NCBI GenBank assembly: GCA_030674155.1
Contig: CM060339.1
Span: 40,357,630 to 40,421,629, forward strand
Length of the DNA stretch: 64,000 bases
Direction of reading: 5' to 3'
From: Stramonita haemastoma
Taxonomy: Eukaryota; Mollusca; Gastropoda; Neogastropoda; Muricidae
Positions 27,703 through 34,936 of this stretch are shown one piece after another. Positions within the stretch are counted from its first letter, which is position 1. The number at the start of each line of letters is the position of its first letter. Below the pieces are notes generated by a model. That model made no database searches and had not been told where the DNA came from. It was given only the letters and a program-made list of their open reading frames with translations. Made by a program: the position numbers and the translations under genes.

Positions 27703-28813
27703 TGTGTGTGTGTGTATGAGTGTGTGCACGCCACGTATGCCTGCATTCATATGTGAGTGTGTGTGCGCTGCGCGCGCCTGCGTGTGTGCGTGCGTGCGTG
27801 TGTGTGTGTTTTGTGTGTGTGGCGCGCGCGTGTGTATGTGTTACGGTGTAACGGCCTATTCTACAAAGTACTAAAGAGAACTAAGGAACAAAACAGCTTA
27901 GCTGTTAGTATGGTGTTGAACTATAGGAAACAGAACAGGAATATTTTTCATAAATCTACAAGTCAAAAATAAAAAGTAGAACAGAACATTGCAACTAACT
28001 ACAAATCAAATGGGAACTATAACATACAGAAAAATTTGAACTTTGAATACGTTTACACATAATAAAGTAGATAATGTGGTAAAGTTGGGGGGGGGGGAGG
28101 CAGTTGGAGAGGTATACAGAAACAGGTCCTAAAGAATTTCCTTTAAAACAAAATGATCAATCAGAGGAAGATACCAACTGGGCTGTGTAGCAGACATTCA
28201 GAAATTCTGCAAAGAAGTATATCATTGTTTAGGATATTTTTAAGCCTTACAGATGATTCTGAAAAGCAGGGATCTTTCAACATAATAAAGATATTTTCTT
28301 TAATTCTAGGACATGTAAGCAAATGTTTAACACTTATTTGTTTTCCACACAGGCATAGCATGTTCTTGCAATATTTTGTGCGAAGGGCATTTAAACAAAA
28401 TCTATAGACTAAACTTGAGATTTGTCTGGAAACAGACATAGATGGCTTTAAAAAGGGGAGTTTAGTGTTTTGTACACCTGTGATATTAAGGCAGTTTTGA
28501 GAGTAATAACTATCCGAATTTTTCAGTCTTTCAATTGCCTTATCGTAAGAGAAATGCTTTAAAAGTTCATAACCCTCTCGGAGGTCTATCGGTATATTAA
28601 CTAAAAGTGATCCTTCAACATTGCGTGCTCCTCTTCGCGCAGCTCTATCCACCCGATCATTAAAATTAATCCCACAGTGAGAAGGCACCCAACAGAAAGT
28701 AACACTAGTAAAGTGCGTGTGTATGTGTGTGTGTGTGTTTGTGTGTGTGTGGGGGGGGGGGGGGGGGGGGGGATGTGTGTGTCAGTGTGTAGATATAACC
28801 GGTGTGAGAAAGA

Positions 28814-28844
<31 letters not shown>

Positions 28845-28923
28845 TGTGTGTACATGTGTGTGTTGGGTGTGTGTGAGAGAAGATAATATCGATATTACCT
28901 ATATTATAGATGTGTGAAAGAGA

Positions 28924-28955
<32 letters not shown>

Positions 28956-29611
28956 CTGGGTTTTTTTTTTTTAATTATGTATTTCTTCTTTTATACTGAG
29001 GATATTGTCTGTCTGTCAATTGTCTGTCTGTTTGTCTGTCTGTCTGGGTGGTAGAGAGTGTCTGTATTTAGGTGTTAAGAGTATATATATATATATATAT
29101 AATATATATATATGTATGGGTGTGTTATAGAGTATGTGTTGCGGTCAGGAGAGTGTGTGTGTAGGTGTAAGAGTGTCTGAGGTGTACGTGTATAGGTGTT
29201 GGAATGTGTGTGTGTGTGTTTAAGATGGGATGGTAGGCTTTTATAGAATTAAAATAAAAACATGTCTGTAAACTGTTCAGGAAAGCTTCGTTGTACACAC
29301 AGAGAGAGAGTGGTGTGTGTGTGTGTATGTATGTGTGTGTAAATGCTCATGAATGCGTTTTTTGTTTTTTTTTAGTTAGTTATTCTTTTATATCGAGGAT
29401 AATGGAATAGGCACTCGTGTGCTTTTTTACATCCAGTCCCGGTGTGTTTGCAGTTTGATAAATCTTGTCATCTGTTCCCACCGGCACATGACGGCCTACT
29501 GTTGCGAAAAGCGGAACAGGATTTAACATGTGCGCAAGATGTTCTGCATGCATTCGCACATGGGGCCTCAGTTTATAGTCTCATCCGAAGGACTGTGTGT
29601 GTGTGTCTGTG

Positions 29612-29658
<47 letters not shown>

Positions 29659-29722
29659 GTGTGTGTGTGTGTGTGTGTGTGTGTGTGGTGTAGTGTGTGT
29701 GTGTATGTGTGTGTGTGTGTGT

Positions 29723-29770
<48 letters not shown>

Positions 29771-29835
29771 TGTGTGTGTAGTGTGTGTGTGTATGTGTGT
29801 GTGTGTGTGTGTTATATATGTGTGTGTGTGTGTGT

Positions 29836-29875
<40 letters not shown>

Positions 29876-30163
29876 AGTGAGCCAGGAGGATGGGCCATAG
29901 TCCTAGAATGAGCAGTGCAGGTTATCTGCCCAGTTTTGAGCATAGCGTCACATCTGACTGTTGTATAATAATAATAATAATAATAATATAATAATAATAA
30001 TTATAATAATAATAATAATGATTACATGGAATTTATATAGCGCTATATCCTGCAAAAAACAAATTAAAGCGCTTGCATTCGGCCTATACAACACACAAGC
30101 GATCAATAACAATTAATAGTTTTAGCAAATTCAAATGTACGCACACACGCGCGCATACACACA

Positions 30164-30210
<47 letters not shown>

Positions 30211-32157
30211 CTCTTATAACCTGAAGCTCTTAAAACACTGACATGAACACCCTATGTTGATTGATGCCTTCATGTACACACATATCTTCCCTCCCTGCAG
30301 GACTCAACCTGTCGATTACAGCAGCGACGGCACGCAGAAGGTGACCTATGACCTCTACGCCGTCAGCGAACATTCAGGGGGAGTGCACTCGGGTCACTAC
30401 ACGGCCATATGCAAGAACCCTCACTCCAACGACTGGCACACTTTCAACGACACTCAGTGAGTGGTGGGGAGAGAGATGTCGTGAGGGAAAGGGGGGGGGT
30501 GATTTTTTTTTTGGGGGGTGTTGCTTCGTCTTCTGTGACGTCCCCGTCCTGTTGCTCCCACGCCGCTCATCTCAATCTCCCCGCCACAGCCATACCCAGA
30601 TTCGTTGTGGTCTCACCCCCCGGGGTCGGGAGTCCACAGGGAGCCCATCAATATTAGTCCGCCGCAGGGCCACCAGCCAGAGGGGCCCTGCACTTCTGCT
30701 GAGTCACTTTGGTGGTGTTCAGTGGTGCCTGTTCTGAGCTAACATACGCAGGACACCACCTACTAGGCCCCCTACTGACGACAGTATTAGCTCAGTCGCG
30801 GAGCCAGACTGAGTGAGCCACCCAAAAGGGTGTGTGGTTTATTGAGGGCAGAAAAATGTCTGCAGTGTATAAAATTAAATTAAATTAAAACATTTTTAAA
30901 TTTTAAAATGTCTGCAGTGTATAGGCACTGTGTCAGTGCTGGGGAAATTGGAATAGAGAAGGGACAGAGATTTAAAAAAACAAAAAAAAACCCAAAGAGT
31001 TGAGCTGCAAACTCACAAGCACAAACACACTTCTTTTCTCTGTATTTTTCTTCTGAGCTAGCCAGTGGTGAGATTTGGGGTATGTGGCCTTTTACTGAAC
31101 TATTAATAAAGGTAGCCATTTTCTGACACAGTGGTCTTGCAAAGCAAGCACTCACATACTTGCTCTGACATATACAAACATATACTCACTCACTTACACA
31201 CGCGCACACACACATGTGCGCACGCATGCATGCACGCACAAACACACTTACACACACACACACACACACACACACTACGTTTGGGCAGCAGACTCTCCCA
31301 AGGGAGAACAGCCCACGTTGTGTACAGAGAAGTCTGCTGCACATGTAAGCAGTGAGCACTACCAAACTTGGCCCAAGCAAAAGGGTTGTCAGTTGTCGAT
31401 GTAGTGTAAGTATCGAGTCTTACATGAGAATGTTGTTCTGTTGAGATTGTCTTCAGCCATAGCAAGCTCTTTTTTAGCATAACAGCATGCACCCTCCTTT
31501 AACCCTCTTTCATTCGGATTTTCTGAACACAAACTGGCCCTAGATTTCGCATTCCATCACGAAATCGGAAAATCGGGTCAGGCACACATGCTCACTCACC
31601 TTTTCCCTCTGCTAAGTACATACCAGCAGCTAGGATTACTCCCAGACTCTCAGCAGGATTTGTATGTCTAGCCTGATAGAGCTTTGACATGTGGTAGCAA
31701 TTAGTGATGGTCACAGCGTGATGGAAATCTACTGTGTGTAAATCCCGGCAAATCCTGGTTCAAATCCTGGTTCGGGACTAAAAGGGGGGCAGTTATTCGA
31801 TCCTGGCAAATCCCAGTATGGGACTATGAGGGCTAAAAGAACAAAATATTCTCTGAAGTCAAGAGAGTGGATGCCTTTGTGGCAAGGTACTCGAAATGAG
31901 TCATTCATGCAAACTTCTCAACCAGTGCATGCATACTGAACAATCTCACAGCGATTTCCAGGTGGGGTGCATGAGTCAGTCAGTGTCAGATCCTATGTCA
32001 GAGTTTGTGTGTGTGGATGTAGAAGAGTGCTGACAGTGACTGACCCTGTGTGCGTTCTTTCTTCCCCAGGGTGTCGCCCGCCCGTTCCAACCAGGCCGTG
32101 TCGTCTGAAGCCTACGTCCTCTTCTACCAACTGACCAGTCCTTCAGGGCGCTTGTAG
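8723..32157 (+). CDS. USP2: USP2-type ubiquitin carboxyl-terminal hydrolase (12 coding exons, whole span)
   Basis: This is a cysteine protease of peptidase family C19 that removes ubiquitin from substrates. USP2 in vertebrates acts on cyclin D1, MDM2 and clock proteins; those targets are not shown here. Exons: 8723-9580, 12591-12647, 15169-15295, 16710-16824, 17806-17925, 20112-20176, 21088-21191, 23379-23456, 25512-25590, 27404-27472, 30301-30456, 32070-32157. All phases agree except exon 10/11, where one base seems missing. Expected product is about 638 residues (human USP2a 605). Residues 1-286 are disordered and Ser/Thr/Arg/Gly-rich; the USP domain begins near 298. Catalytic Cys is residue 306 (15,169-15,171), His at 30,395-30,397, Asn at 30,446-30,448. 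The end, [14 protein letters not shown], parallels human USP2 [14 protein letters not shown], which favours USP2 over USP8 or USP21. One zinc-ligand Cys is Phe (exon 7). Introns are unusually rich in tandem repeats. Confidence 0.92.
9590..11655. repeat. 2-kb G-rich minisatellite abutting the exon 1 donor
   Basis: About 80 units of roughly 22-30 bp share GGGGGCCGCTTGCCTGTTGA plus a variable (GT)n and G-run part. The array begins about 10 bp after the exon 1 donor; early units still resemble the donor flank (GTGTTGAGAGTGTG). In the right part (11,242-11,621) a 76-bp higher-order unit of three sub-units repeats exactly (starts 11,242, 11,318, 11,394, 11,470, 11,546). The sense strand carries many G runs. 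The long minus-strand open frames through it (HSTGKRPP type) are translations of the repeat. Confidence 0.92.
11681..12100 (+). mobile_element. SINE family B copy
   Basis: The head is tRNA-like (TGGCGGTCTAGGGGTATCGC, CTAGAAAGCGAAAAGTC). The body contains CCCCCATCCATTAAACCATG, CTTTCGGATGAGACGATAAA and CTGGCAAAATTCTGTAG, and the 3' part contains AATCTGCCATGAC. A segment of about 25 bp (AAAGAACCTACTACAGCAAG) is tandemly duplicated inside. Other copies are at 22,825, 47,551 and 51,858. Confidence 0.8.
12101..12590 (+). other. End of USP2 intron 1, unique sequence
   Basis: AT-rich intronic DNA without recognised genes or repeats. It ends in the polypyrimidine tract and acceptor of exon 2. Confidence 0.6.
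12591..12647 (+). CDS. USP2: USP2 exon 2: start of the USP domain
   Basis: This 57-nt exon has acceptor TTCCTCACAG and donor ACA|GTGAGT, both strong. It encodes [19 protein letters not shown] in phase 0, the left half of the Cys box. The catalytic Cys is the first codon of the next exon. Confidence 0.93.
13257..13660 (+). mobile_element. SINE family E copy
   Basis: The head GACGCTATAGCCAAGTGGTT with a long variable-arm-like insert and GGGTTTGAATCTCAG suggests a Ser/Leu-type tRNA ancestor. The body contains CCTCCCAGGTCAACTTTAAG. The 3' part contains GAAGATCAAATATTAATAAT and CATCCCAAAGTCAGAATGCA. A related copy lies at 47,287-47,530. The outer limits are approximate. Confidence 0.65.
13938..14240 (+). 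repeat. Tandem duplication of about 145 bp (SINE-like unit)
   Basis: Two adjacent copies start with TGGCCACTGA and contain TAGAAAGTGAACAGTTGTA, GATTTTTCCCTAAA and CATGAGGGTTGGTC. The offset is about 145 bp. The unit resembles a diverged family B head, so a SINE seems to have been duplicated in place in USP2 intron 2. Confidence 0.75.
14508..15160. repeat. (TG)n-rich tract leading to the exon 3 acceptor
   Basis: Blocks of (TG)n at 14,508-14,650 and 15,103-15,160 flank TG/CA mixed DNA (CATGCATG motifs). The last (TG)n block ends at the acceptor TTGGGCAG of exon 3, so it occupies the place of a polypyrimidine tract. Confidence 0.9.
15169..15295 (+). CDS. USP2: USP2 exon 3: catalytic cysteine
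   Basis: The acceptor is a (GT)n run then TTGGGCAG. The exon opens with TGT, the nucleophile Cys, in [20 protein letters not shown] and ends SMKGSLVK(A) at CAAAG|GTGGGT, phase 1. Human USP2 reads [20 protein letters not shown] here. The last 40 bp and the donor are copied twice more downstream (see 15,257-15,535). Confidence 0.95.
15257..15535 (+). repeat. Exon 3 donor junction present in three tandem copies
   Basis: Unit of about 110-120 bp: the last 40 bp of exon 3 (ACACCTCCACC...GGGCAGTCTGGTCAAAG), the donor, TACACACGTACATCATTATC and a (GAT)n stretch, then TGTGGAAAGGTATTTA. Copy 1 is the real exon end. Copy 2 (donor GTAGGT near 15,418) and copy 3 (GTGGGT near 15,527) are downstream. Reading through copy 1 meets TAA at 15,376-15,378. 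Confidence 0.88.
15597..15705. repeat. (GCAC)n/(CA)n microsatellite
   Basis: A short ACGC repeat passes into about 70 bp of (CA)n. Confidence 0.93.
15752..15897 (+). mobile_element. SINE family A fragment
   Basis: The body part only: CGACTCCCCAGAAAGTCCCA, AACATCTTGTGCATGCATAA and TTAGGCCATTCATTCTGGTA. Head and tail are missing. It lies in USP2 intron 3. Confidence 0.65.
16049..16709. repeat. 660-bp TG/TCTG-rich array ending at the exon 4 acceptor
   Basis: (TG)n is interrupted by regularly spaced CTCTG, TTCTCTG and GTATAC. It runs straight into GTCAG|CC, the acceptor of exon 4, with no other polypyrimidine tract. Confidence 0.92.
16710..16824 (+). CDS. USP2: USP2 exon 4
   Basis: The acceptor is (GT)n then GTCAG|CC and the donor is TACTC|GTAAGT. 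The exon encodes (A)[17 protein letters not shown], then [20 protein letters not shown]. This matches human AFAKLIQTIW...[20 protein letters not shown]. Confidence 0.95.
16840..17640. repeat. TG/GGT-rich array with a ~300-bp tandem duplication
   Basis: This is USP2 intron 4. A segment of about 200 bp (GATGGGTGGTGGGGG, TGGAGCTGGTTGTGG, (TCTG)n, ATTGTTGTATCTCTGCT) occurs at about 17,088-17,290 and again at about 17,387-17,595, offset about 298 bp, with (GT)n between. Confidence 0.88.
17806..17925 (+). CDS. USP2: USP2 exon 5: QQD box
   Basis: The acceptor GTGTGCAG|GCAGCAG has no clear polypyrimidine tract; the next AG four bases downstream would break the frame. The exon encodes (S)[18 protein letters not shown] and [10 protein letters not shown] and ends AAAAC|GTGCGT, phase 2. 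The QQD.QEFL motif is the second conserved USP box. Confidence 0.94.
18425..18680 (+). repeat. Tandem duplication of about 123 bp in USP2 intron 5
   Basis: Both copies contain TTTGTTGTTTTTGTCATGTT, TGTAGAAATT, a G run and GAAGACAGTGCTGGTGTACA. The copies differ mainly in G-run length. Confidence 0.8.
18750..19047 (-). mobile_element. SINE family A, minus-strand copy
   Basis: On the plus strand it reads tail first: (ATTT)n, ATCGGGGATAATGGAATAAG, CACCGGCACATGATGGCCTA, AGATGTTCTGCGTGCGTTCA and GTGGAGTCAGCACTGATGTT. The tRNA-like head is lost. Confidence 0.78.
19165..19475 (+). repeat. Diverged ~40-bp minisatellite in USP2 intron 5
   Basis: About eight units follow AAAATGATTCAGGCTTTCTT plus a variable CATCATCTTT or CGGTGTCTTG part. 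One stray unit (GGATTCAGACTTTCTTCAAA) lies near 19,970, so the array may once have been longer or been split. Confidence 0.78.
20112..20176 (+). CDS. USP2: USP2 exon 6
   Basis: The acceptor is TCTGTCGCAG|GG and the donor GTTG|GTAAGG. The exon encodes [20 protein letters not shown], aligned with human DDEKGRQMWRKYLEREDSRI. Phase 2 in and phase 1 out fit both neighbours. Confidence 0.92.
20190..20450. repeat. (GT)n and (GA)n arrays in USP2 intron 6
   Basis: (GT)n of about 70 bp passes into (GA)n, followed after 60 bp by further short (GT)n and (GA)n. A second pair is at 20,944-21,017. Confidence 0.92.
21088..21191 (+). CDS. USP2: USP2 exon 7: first zinc half-site, one Cys missing
   Basis: The acceptor CTTTTCACAG has a good polypyrimidine tract and the donor is AAG|GTCAGT. 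The exon encodes [20 protein letters not shown] then [15 protein letters not shown]. Human USP2 has LTCTDCGYCS here, with a CxxC zinc pair. In this sequence the first Cys is Phe (TTT, 21,123-21,125) and the second is kept (TGC, 21,132-21,134). Confidence 0.94.
22316..22550. repeat. Pentanucleotide array (ACACC)n then (ACACT)n
   Basis: About 45 units of five bases lie in USP2 intron 7. The first third is ACACC-type and the remainder ACACT-type, with one interruption near 22,415. Confidence 0.93.
22690..22824 (+). mobile_element. Family G repeat, left half (interrupted by a SINE)
   Basis: It contains CCCCTGAAGTCAGAGTATGG, AGGTACTTGAAAAAACAGTC and TCAGTGTGCAATTTCAATCT, then GATTCCCAGGTGGGAT. 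The same sequence is uninterrupted at 60,600-60,790 and partly present at 31,835-31,970. The right half resumes at 23,251. Confidence 0.7.
22825..23250 (+). mobile_element. SINE family B, full copy nested in family G
   Basis: The tRNA-like head (GATCAGTGGTCTAGGTGGTA, CTAGAAAGCAAAAAGTC), body (CCCCCATCCATTAGACCATG, CTTTCGGATGAGACGATAAA, CTGGCAAAATTCTGTAGG, GATAGGGAAACAAATACAG) and an (ACAAAT)n tail are present. A probable short duplication, ATGAGT, flanks it. Confidence 0.8.
23251..23337 (+). mobile_element. Family G repeat, right half with (CAA)n tail
   Basis: GTGCACATTCTGGGTGACCC, GTGTTAAGCTGGGGAACG and (CAA)n match the right end of the intact copy at 60,720-60,795. It lies just upstream of the exon 8 acceptor. 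Confidence 0.7.
23379..23456 (+). CDS. USP2: USP2 exon 8
   Basis: The acceptor is CTGTCTCACCAG and the donor CCG|GTAAGA; the exon is 78 nt, phase 0 at both ends. It encodes [20 protein letters not shown] then EAEERP, aligned with human [22 protein letters not shown]. Confidence 0.94.
23556..23850 (+). mobile_element. SINE family C, full copy with perfect 12-bp target duplication
   Basis: The head closely resembles a tRNA (GCCGCTGTAGTCTAGTGGTT, GGGGGTTCGATCCCAG). A conserved core follows (CCCCACCCAGGTGTAAAAGG, CTGCGATAGACTGGCGTCCT, GCCTGATGAGCCTTAG), then a CTTTAACTAACTTAACT tail. TACGTAGGCACA flanks it at 23,544-23,555 and 23,851-23,862. The core resembles widely shared animal SINE core domains (Deu/Meta type), which is an unverified impression. 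Confidence 0.9.
24016..24112. repeat. (CA)n microsatellite
   Basis: An almost pure (CA)n array of about 95 bp in USP2 intron 8. Confidence 0.94.
24491..25511 (+). repeat. Minisatellite of the exon 9 acceptor junction (25 decoy copies)
   Basis: The unit is 33-51 bp: (TG)n then TTTCAGATGTGCTGTAAGTG and CAAAGTGTGA. It contains the exon 9 acceptor TTTCAG and its first codons, ATG TGC TGT AAG TGC AAA GTG. I count 25 TTTCAGATGTG copies before the genuine one at 25,506. Most units also carry GTAAGT, a consensus donor, 7 nt after the AG. Two copies read CTTTATG and one is cut short (25,371). Confidence 0.95.
25512..25590 (+). CDS. USP2: USP2 exon 9: second zinc half-site
   Basis: The exon encodes [20 protein letters not shown] then PQILVI(H). 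The CCKC pair is the second zinc half-site (human TCCRC). The acceptor TTTCAG|ATG is the last of 26 copies of the same junction. Only this copy continues into CGTCGATCC and the rest of the exon. The donor ATCC|GTATCC is weak and opens directly into a (CCTT)n tract. Confidence 0.93.
25591..26100. repeat. (CCTT)n polypyrimidine array directly after the exon 9 donor
   Basis: About 510 bp of C/T-only DNA is built on CCTT with CCGT and CTGT variants. It starts within the donor (GTATCCTTCC). Mirror-repeat pyrimidine tracts of this kind can form triplex DNA. Confidence 0.94.
26309..26599 (-). mobile_element. SINE family C, minus-strand copy with target duplication
   Basis: It is the reverse complement of the copy at 23,556. 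Flanks CTATAGCCATA (26,298-26,308) and CTATAGTCATA (26,600-26,610) form an 11-bp target duplication with one mismatch. The head at the right end reads, on the minus strand, GCCGCTGTAGTCTAGTGG. Confidence 0.88.
27040..27225. repeat. (CA)n microsatellite in USP2 intron 9
   Basis: About 185 bp of (CA)n with a few interruptions (CCTACACATACAC, ACGCACCACACACGC). Confidence 0.94.
27404..27472 (+). CDS. USP2: USP2 exon 10: HLKRF segment
   Basis: The exon enters in phase 1 and completes His of HLKRF: (H)[20 protein letters not shown], then VK. The conserved donor is AAAG|GTGGGT at 27,472/27,473. A second possible donor, GG|GTAGGT at 27,476/27,477, adds 4 nt and restores the frame of exon 11. Confidence 0.88.
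27606..27840. repeat. (GT)n, (GC)n and (GA)n arrays
   Basis: (GT)n is interrupted by GCGCGCGCGCG and passes into (GA)n and more GT/GC alternation. Alternating purine-pyrimidine DNA like this favours Z-DNA. Confidence 0.9.
28161..28712 (-). mobile_element. Non-LTR retrotransposon 3' fragment (RNase H end of ORF2)
   Basis: An open minus-strand frame of about 183 codons, entering from (CA)n at 28,712, reads [20 protein letters not shown] near its start. That is the last motif of the RNase H domain (SHCGI..N..D.AA). A zinc-knuckle-like CLCG-(x)7-H-(x)4-C follows, as in C-termini of Nimb/I-type LINEs. It ends with a stop at 28,161. Everything upstream (endonuclease, RT) is missing, so it is a 5'-truncated, dead copy in USP2 intron 10, opposite in orientation. 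Clade assignment is tentative. Confidence 0.75.
28720..29330. repeat. (GT)n, G-run, (GA)n and (AT)n simple repeats
   Basis: It includes a G run of about 22 at 28,751-28,772, short (GA)n, and (AT)n at about 29,083-29,112. No coding evidence. Confidence 0.85.
29378..29595 (-). mobile_element. SINE family A, minus-strand fragment
   Basis: On the plus strand: ATCGAGGATAATGGAATAGG, CACCGGCACATGACGGCCTA, AGATGTTCTGCATGCATTCG and GTCTCATCCGAAGGAC, then (GT)n. Confidence 0.75.
29596..30215. repeat. (GT)n, (ATA)n and (CA)n arrays before exon 11
   Basis: (GT)n covers 29,596-29,875, (AAT)n about 29,967-30,020 and (CA)n 30,160-30,206. Exon 11 begins 85 bp further on. Confidence 0.9.
30301..30456 (+). 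CDS. USP2: USP2 exon 11: catalytic His and Asn
   Basis: The acceptor is CCTCCCTGCAG and the donor ACTCA|GTGAGT. The main frame encodes [40 protein letters not shown], then WHTFND. His (30,395-30,397) and Asn (30,446-30,448) complete the catalytic triad. Entering from the conserved donor of exon 10, the first bases read GLNLS, the expected LDL-type segment, but in a different frame from DYSSDG. One base seems missing at 30,313/30,314. Confidence 0.92.
30457..31500 (+). other. USP2 intron 11, left part
   Basis: No gene was recognised. It has G and T runs at 30,490-30,520, a CG-containing stretch at 30,530-30,830 of unknown origin, and a short (CA)n at 31,250-31,275. Confidence 0.5.
31510..31832 (+). 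repeat. Family H repeat, copy 1 (left of the last USP2 exon)
   Basis: It contains GCATTCCATCACGAAATCGG, TACCAGCAGCTAGGATTACT, GTGATGGTCACAGCGTGATG and GGAAATCTACTGTGTGTAAA. The same sequence occurs in the same orientation at 32,865-33,172. Class unknown; it holds internal tandem AATCCCGGCAAATCC motifs. Confidence 0.75.
31835..31970 (+). mobile_element. Family G repeat fragment
   Basis: CTGAAGTCAAGAGAGTGGAT, GGCAAGGTACTCGAAATGAG and CACAGCGATTTCCAGGTGGG match the left half of the element at 60,600. Confidence 0.6.
32070..32157 (+). CDS. USP2: USP2 exon 12: C-terminus and stop
   Basis: The acceptor TTTCTTCCCCAG is strong. The exon encodes (Q)[20 protein letters not shown] then LTSPSGRL and TAG at 32,155-32,157. 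Human USP2 ends [20 protein letters not shown], so the end of the protein is complete. Confidence 0.95.
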
Positions 32158-32206
32158 GCAGCCTCGCCACAGCTTCAGAGTGCTCTACGCTGTGTGGGAC
32201 AAAGCT

Positions 32207-32625
<419 letters not shown>

Positions 32626-32864
32626 CCACCAATCAGGTTACGTGTAACAAACAAACCCTGCAGGTCCTAACGGTGACATCGAAACCTGTGTCGTTATTGA
32701 GGGTGTGTCTACTTCTGTGTCTGTGGATGTCCGGGGGGGGGGGGTGGGGGGGGGGGGTGGGGTGGTGTGTGTGTGGTGAGTGAGTGGTGTTGACTGCTGC
32801 TGTTGTAAAGGAAGGATAGCAGGCTGGACAAAACCCCCAGATGTGGCTTTGACTGACCCTCTGG

Positions 32865-33172
32865 CAATCTCTGAACACAAACTGCCCCCCCGAGATTTCC
32901 CGCATTCCATCATGAAATCAGATCAGGCACACATGCTGGCTGGCCTTTTCCTCCTTCTAAGTACGTACCAGCAGCTAAAATTACTTCCAGACTCTCAGCA
33001 TGGTTTCTCCTTCTAGCCTGATAAAGCTTTATTTGACATGTGGTAGCTATTAGTGATGGTCACAGCGTGATGGAAATCTACTGTGTGTAAATCCCGGCAA
33101 ATCCTGGTTCCGGACTTAGGGGGAGTAATCATTCAATCCCGGCGAATCCCGGTTCAGGACTAAGAGGGTTAA
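32865..33172 (+). repeat. Family H repeat, copy 2 (right of the last USP2 exon)
   Basis: Matches copy 1: CGCATTCCATCATGAAATCA, GTACCAGCAGCTAAAATTAC, GTGATGGTCACAGCGTGATG. The pair brackets exon 12 as direct repeats. Confidence 0.75.
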
Positions 33173-33180
33173 TGAAATGG

Positions 33181-33186
33181 AATAAA
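33181..33186 (+). terminator. Candidate poly(A) signal AATAAA
   Basis: The hexamer lies 1.0 kb after the USP2 stop codon. There is no strong T/GT-rich downstream element, so its use is uncertain. Confidence 0.25.
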
Positions 33187-33553
33187 CAAAAAACTTTGGA
33201 AAAGGATTAACAGTTGAATGAAAACAAAAAAGAAATATTGAGCGACAAGATACTAGCAGAAAGCAGTAATGATAAGGGAAGGTGAAAATACATGTTGACT
33301 ATCAAGTGAGAGGAAAGTATCAACACAAAAGAAAAATAACCCCCCAAAAAAGTCTAGGTAAGTTTTGGCCAGCACAGAGAGAAACTATCTATCTCACTGG
33401 TGTGAAAGTTTTCAGCAATTTGCTAACCACAATCTGTAAATTTATGTCAGTTTTGTCCATTGTATTTTTTTGGCTTGAATTCATAATATGGGATATTTTG
33501 TAGGATTTAACCTGTGCAAAAGCTAGCTTGTAAGCATATATGGACTGAACTGG

Positions 33554-33702
33554 ATGTAAAGGTAAAGGTGTCCCATAACCTAAGTGGTCATAGGGGAGTA
33601 AGGCATCAGAGACCTCAGCTTCTGTAGGGGCCAGCATGTTGAGGGCGGCGCCCATCTCCTCTCCCTCGCTGCTTTACCTTCCCTGAGCCTACAGAGGGCA
33701 CC
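33554..33702 (-). mobile_element. SINE family D, 3' fragment on the minus strand
   Basis: On the plus strand: TAAAGGTAAAGGTGTCCCAT, GACCTCAGCTTCTGTAGGGG, TTGAGGGCGGCGCCCATCTC and CTGCTTTACCTTCCCTGAGC. It stops before the 5S-like part. Confidence 0.75.
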
Positions 33703-33960
33703 GAAGATGTATATAATTCACGGCTTCTGAGCTGGCTTGTTGTTAAGGTCATGGTCACTCACGACTGGGGGTTTAGACCAGTGGTTTGTGAAGAAAGGTG
33801 GTGATGTGTGATCAAGGTGTGTGTTACTGCCTGCCTGCCTCCGTGTCGTCTGCCCAGTAGCATGCGGGTGTGTCTGTCTATGCCTTTGGTTCAGGCCCTA
33901 CCTACCTTCAGTATCATCTTCAATGAAGATTTTTTTGTGAGGCTTGTGTTGGATATACTC

Positions 33961-33982
33961 ATGCATCCTGCATGGTGTGTGT

Positions 33983-34052
<70 letters not shown>
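33961..34052. repeat. (GT)n microsatellite
   Basis: About 80 bp of (GT)n. Confidence 0.93.
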
Positions 34053-34053
<1 letters not shown>

Positions 34054-34298
34054 TTTGCCCTACCCAATCCCACCATAAACCATTTTTGAAAAGCATGGTG
34101 AAGTGTTCGTGTATATATCTACTTAAAACTCTTTTGACATTTTATACAGTGGATTCCCAATGATTTTAGCATGGTAAAAGGTGTAGAATTTTAAGACAGC
34201 ATTGTTCTGTAAACTCCTCAGTATTTCAGTGTTAAATGGAGATGTATCATGAATTTCTTTTTCTTTTTTCTTTTTTTTTTGGGGGGGGGGGGTAATGA

Positions 34299-34304
34299 AA
34301 TAAA
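34299..34304 (+). terminator. Candidate poly(A) signal AATAAA
   Basis: The hexamer follows a T and G run 2.1 kb after the USP2 stop. A second AATAAA lies about 40 bp later (GGAATAAATCGG). The cluster makes this a reasonable proximal poly(A) site, unproved. Confidence 0.3.
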
Positions 34305-34936
34305 GTCGGTCTCTGCTGCAGTGTTGAAACAATTATGGAATAAATCGGCATGGTTGCTGGATGCGTAACAATGCTAACGAATTGAGAAATTTCATCTTTT
34401 TTCTTTTTTGATTGATTCATCCAGCCACGTCAGGGTTCCCACGTGTATCTAATGCAGGTTTGTGCATAATCTACCTAGTGCAAAACTAAAGCGATGGAAC
34501 AAAATGGACCACCCAAACATTACAGGCCAGGGATGGCTGGGGGAAATGACTGTGTACTTCTCAAACAGTCACTTTTGGTCATTGCGAGCAGATGACTTGA
34601 ACATGGAGAGAAGTTTTGTTTTAAATCTGTATCTTCCTTACGCCGTTTTCTCTGCCCAGGTTGAGGTCAGAATCCTATTGACAAGGCCGTACAAGACCCA
34701 TGTGAGAGGACTGGTCGGAGATGAAACACATGGTAATTCGATCGATGCTGTCACGGTTGGATTGGAGCAGAACCAGAAAGATAGGAACAACTGTAGGTTT
34801 GATCTCTTTTTCAAGCGGGGGGAAAGAAAGGCCAGGCTGTTTTTGTGTGGAGTCACACTGAGGTGAGGTGTGATGGAGGATCAGGTCAGCAGTGCAGCAT
34901 GGAGTGCATGTACACAGTAGGCACATGTGGAGGAAA

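Noticed and set aside
29281..29311. Second microexon candidate (GTTCAG|GAAAGC...) between exons 10 and 11
   Set aside because: It encodes [10 protein letters not shown], unlike the USP family, and runs into (GA)n/(GT)n.
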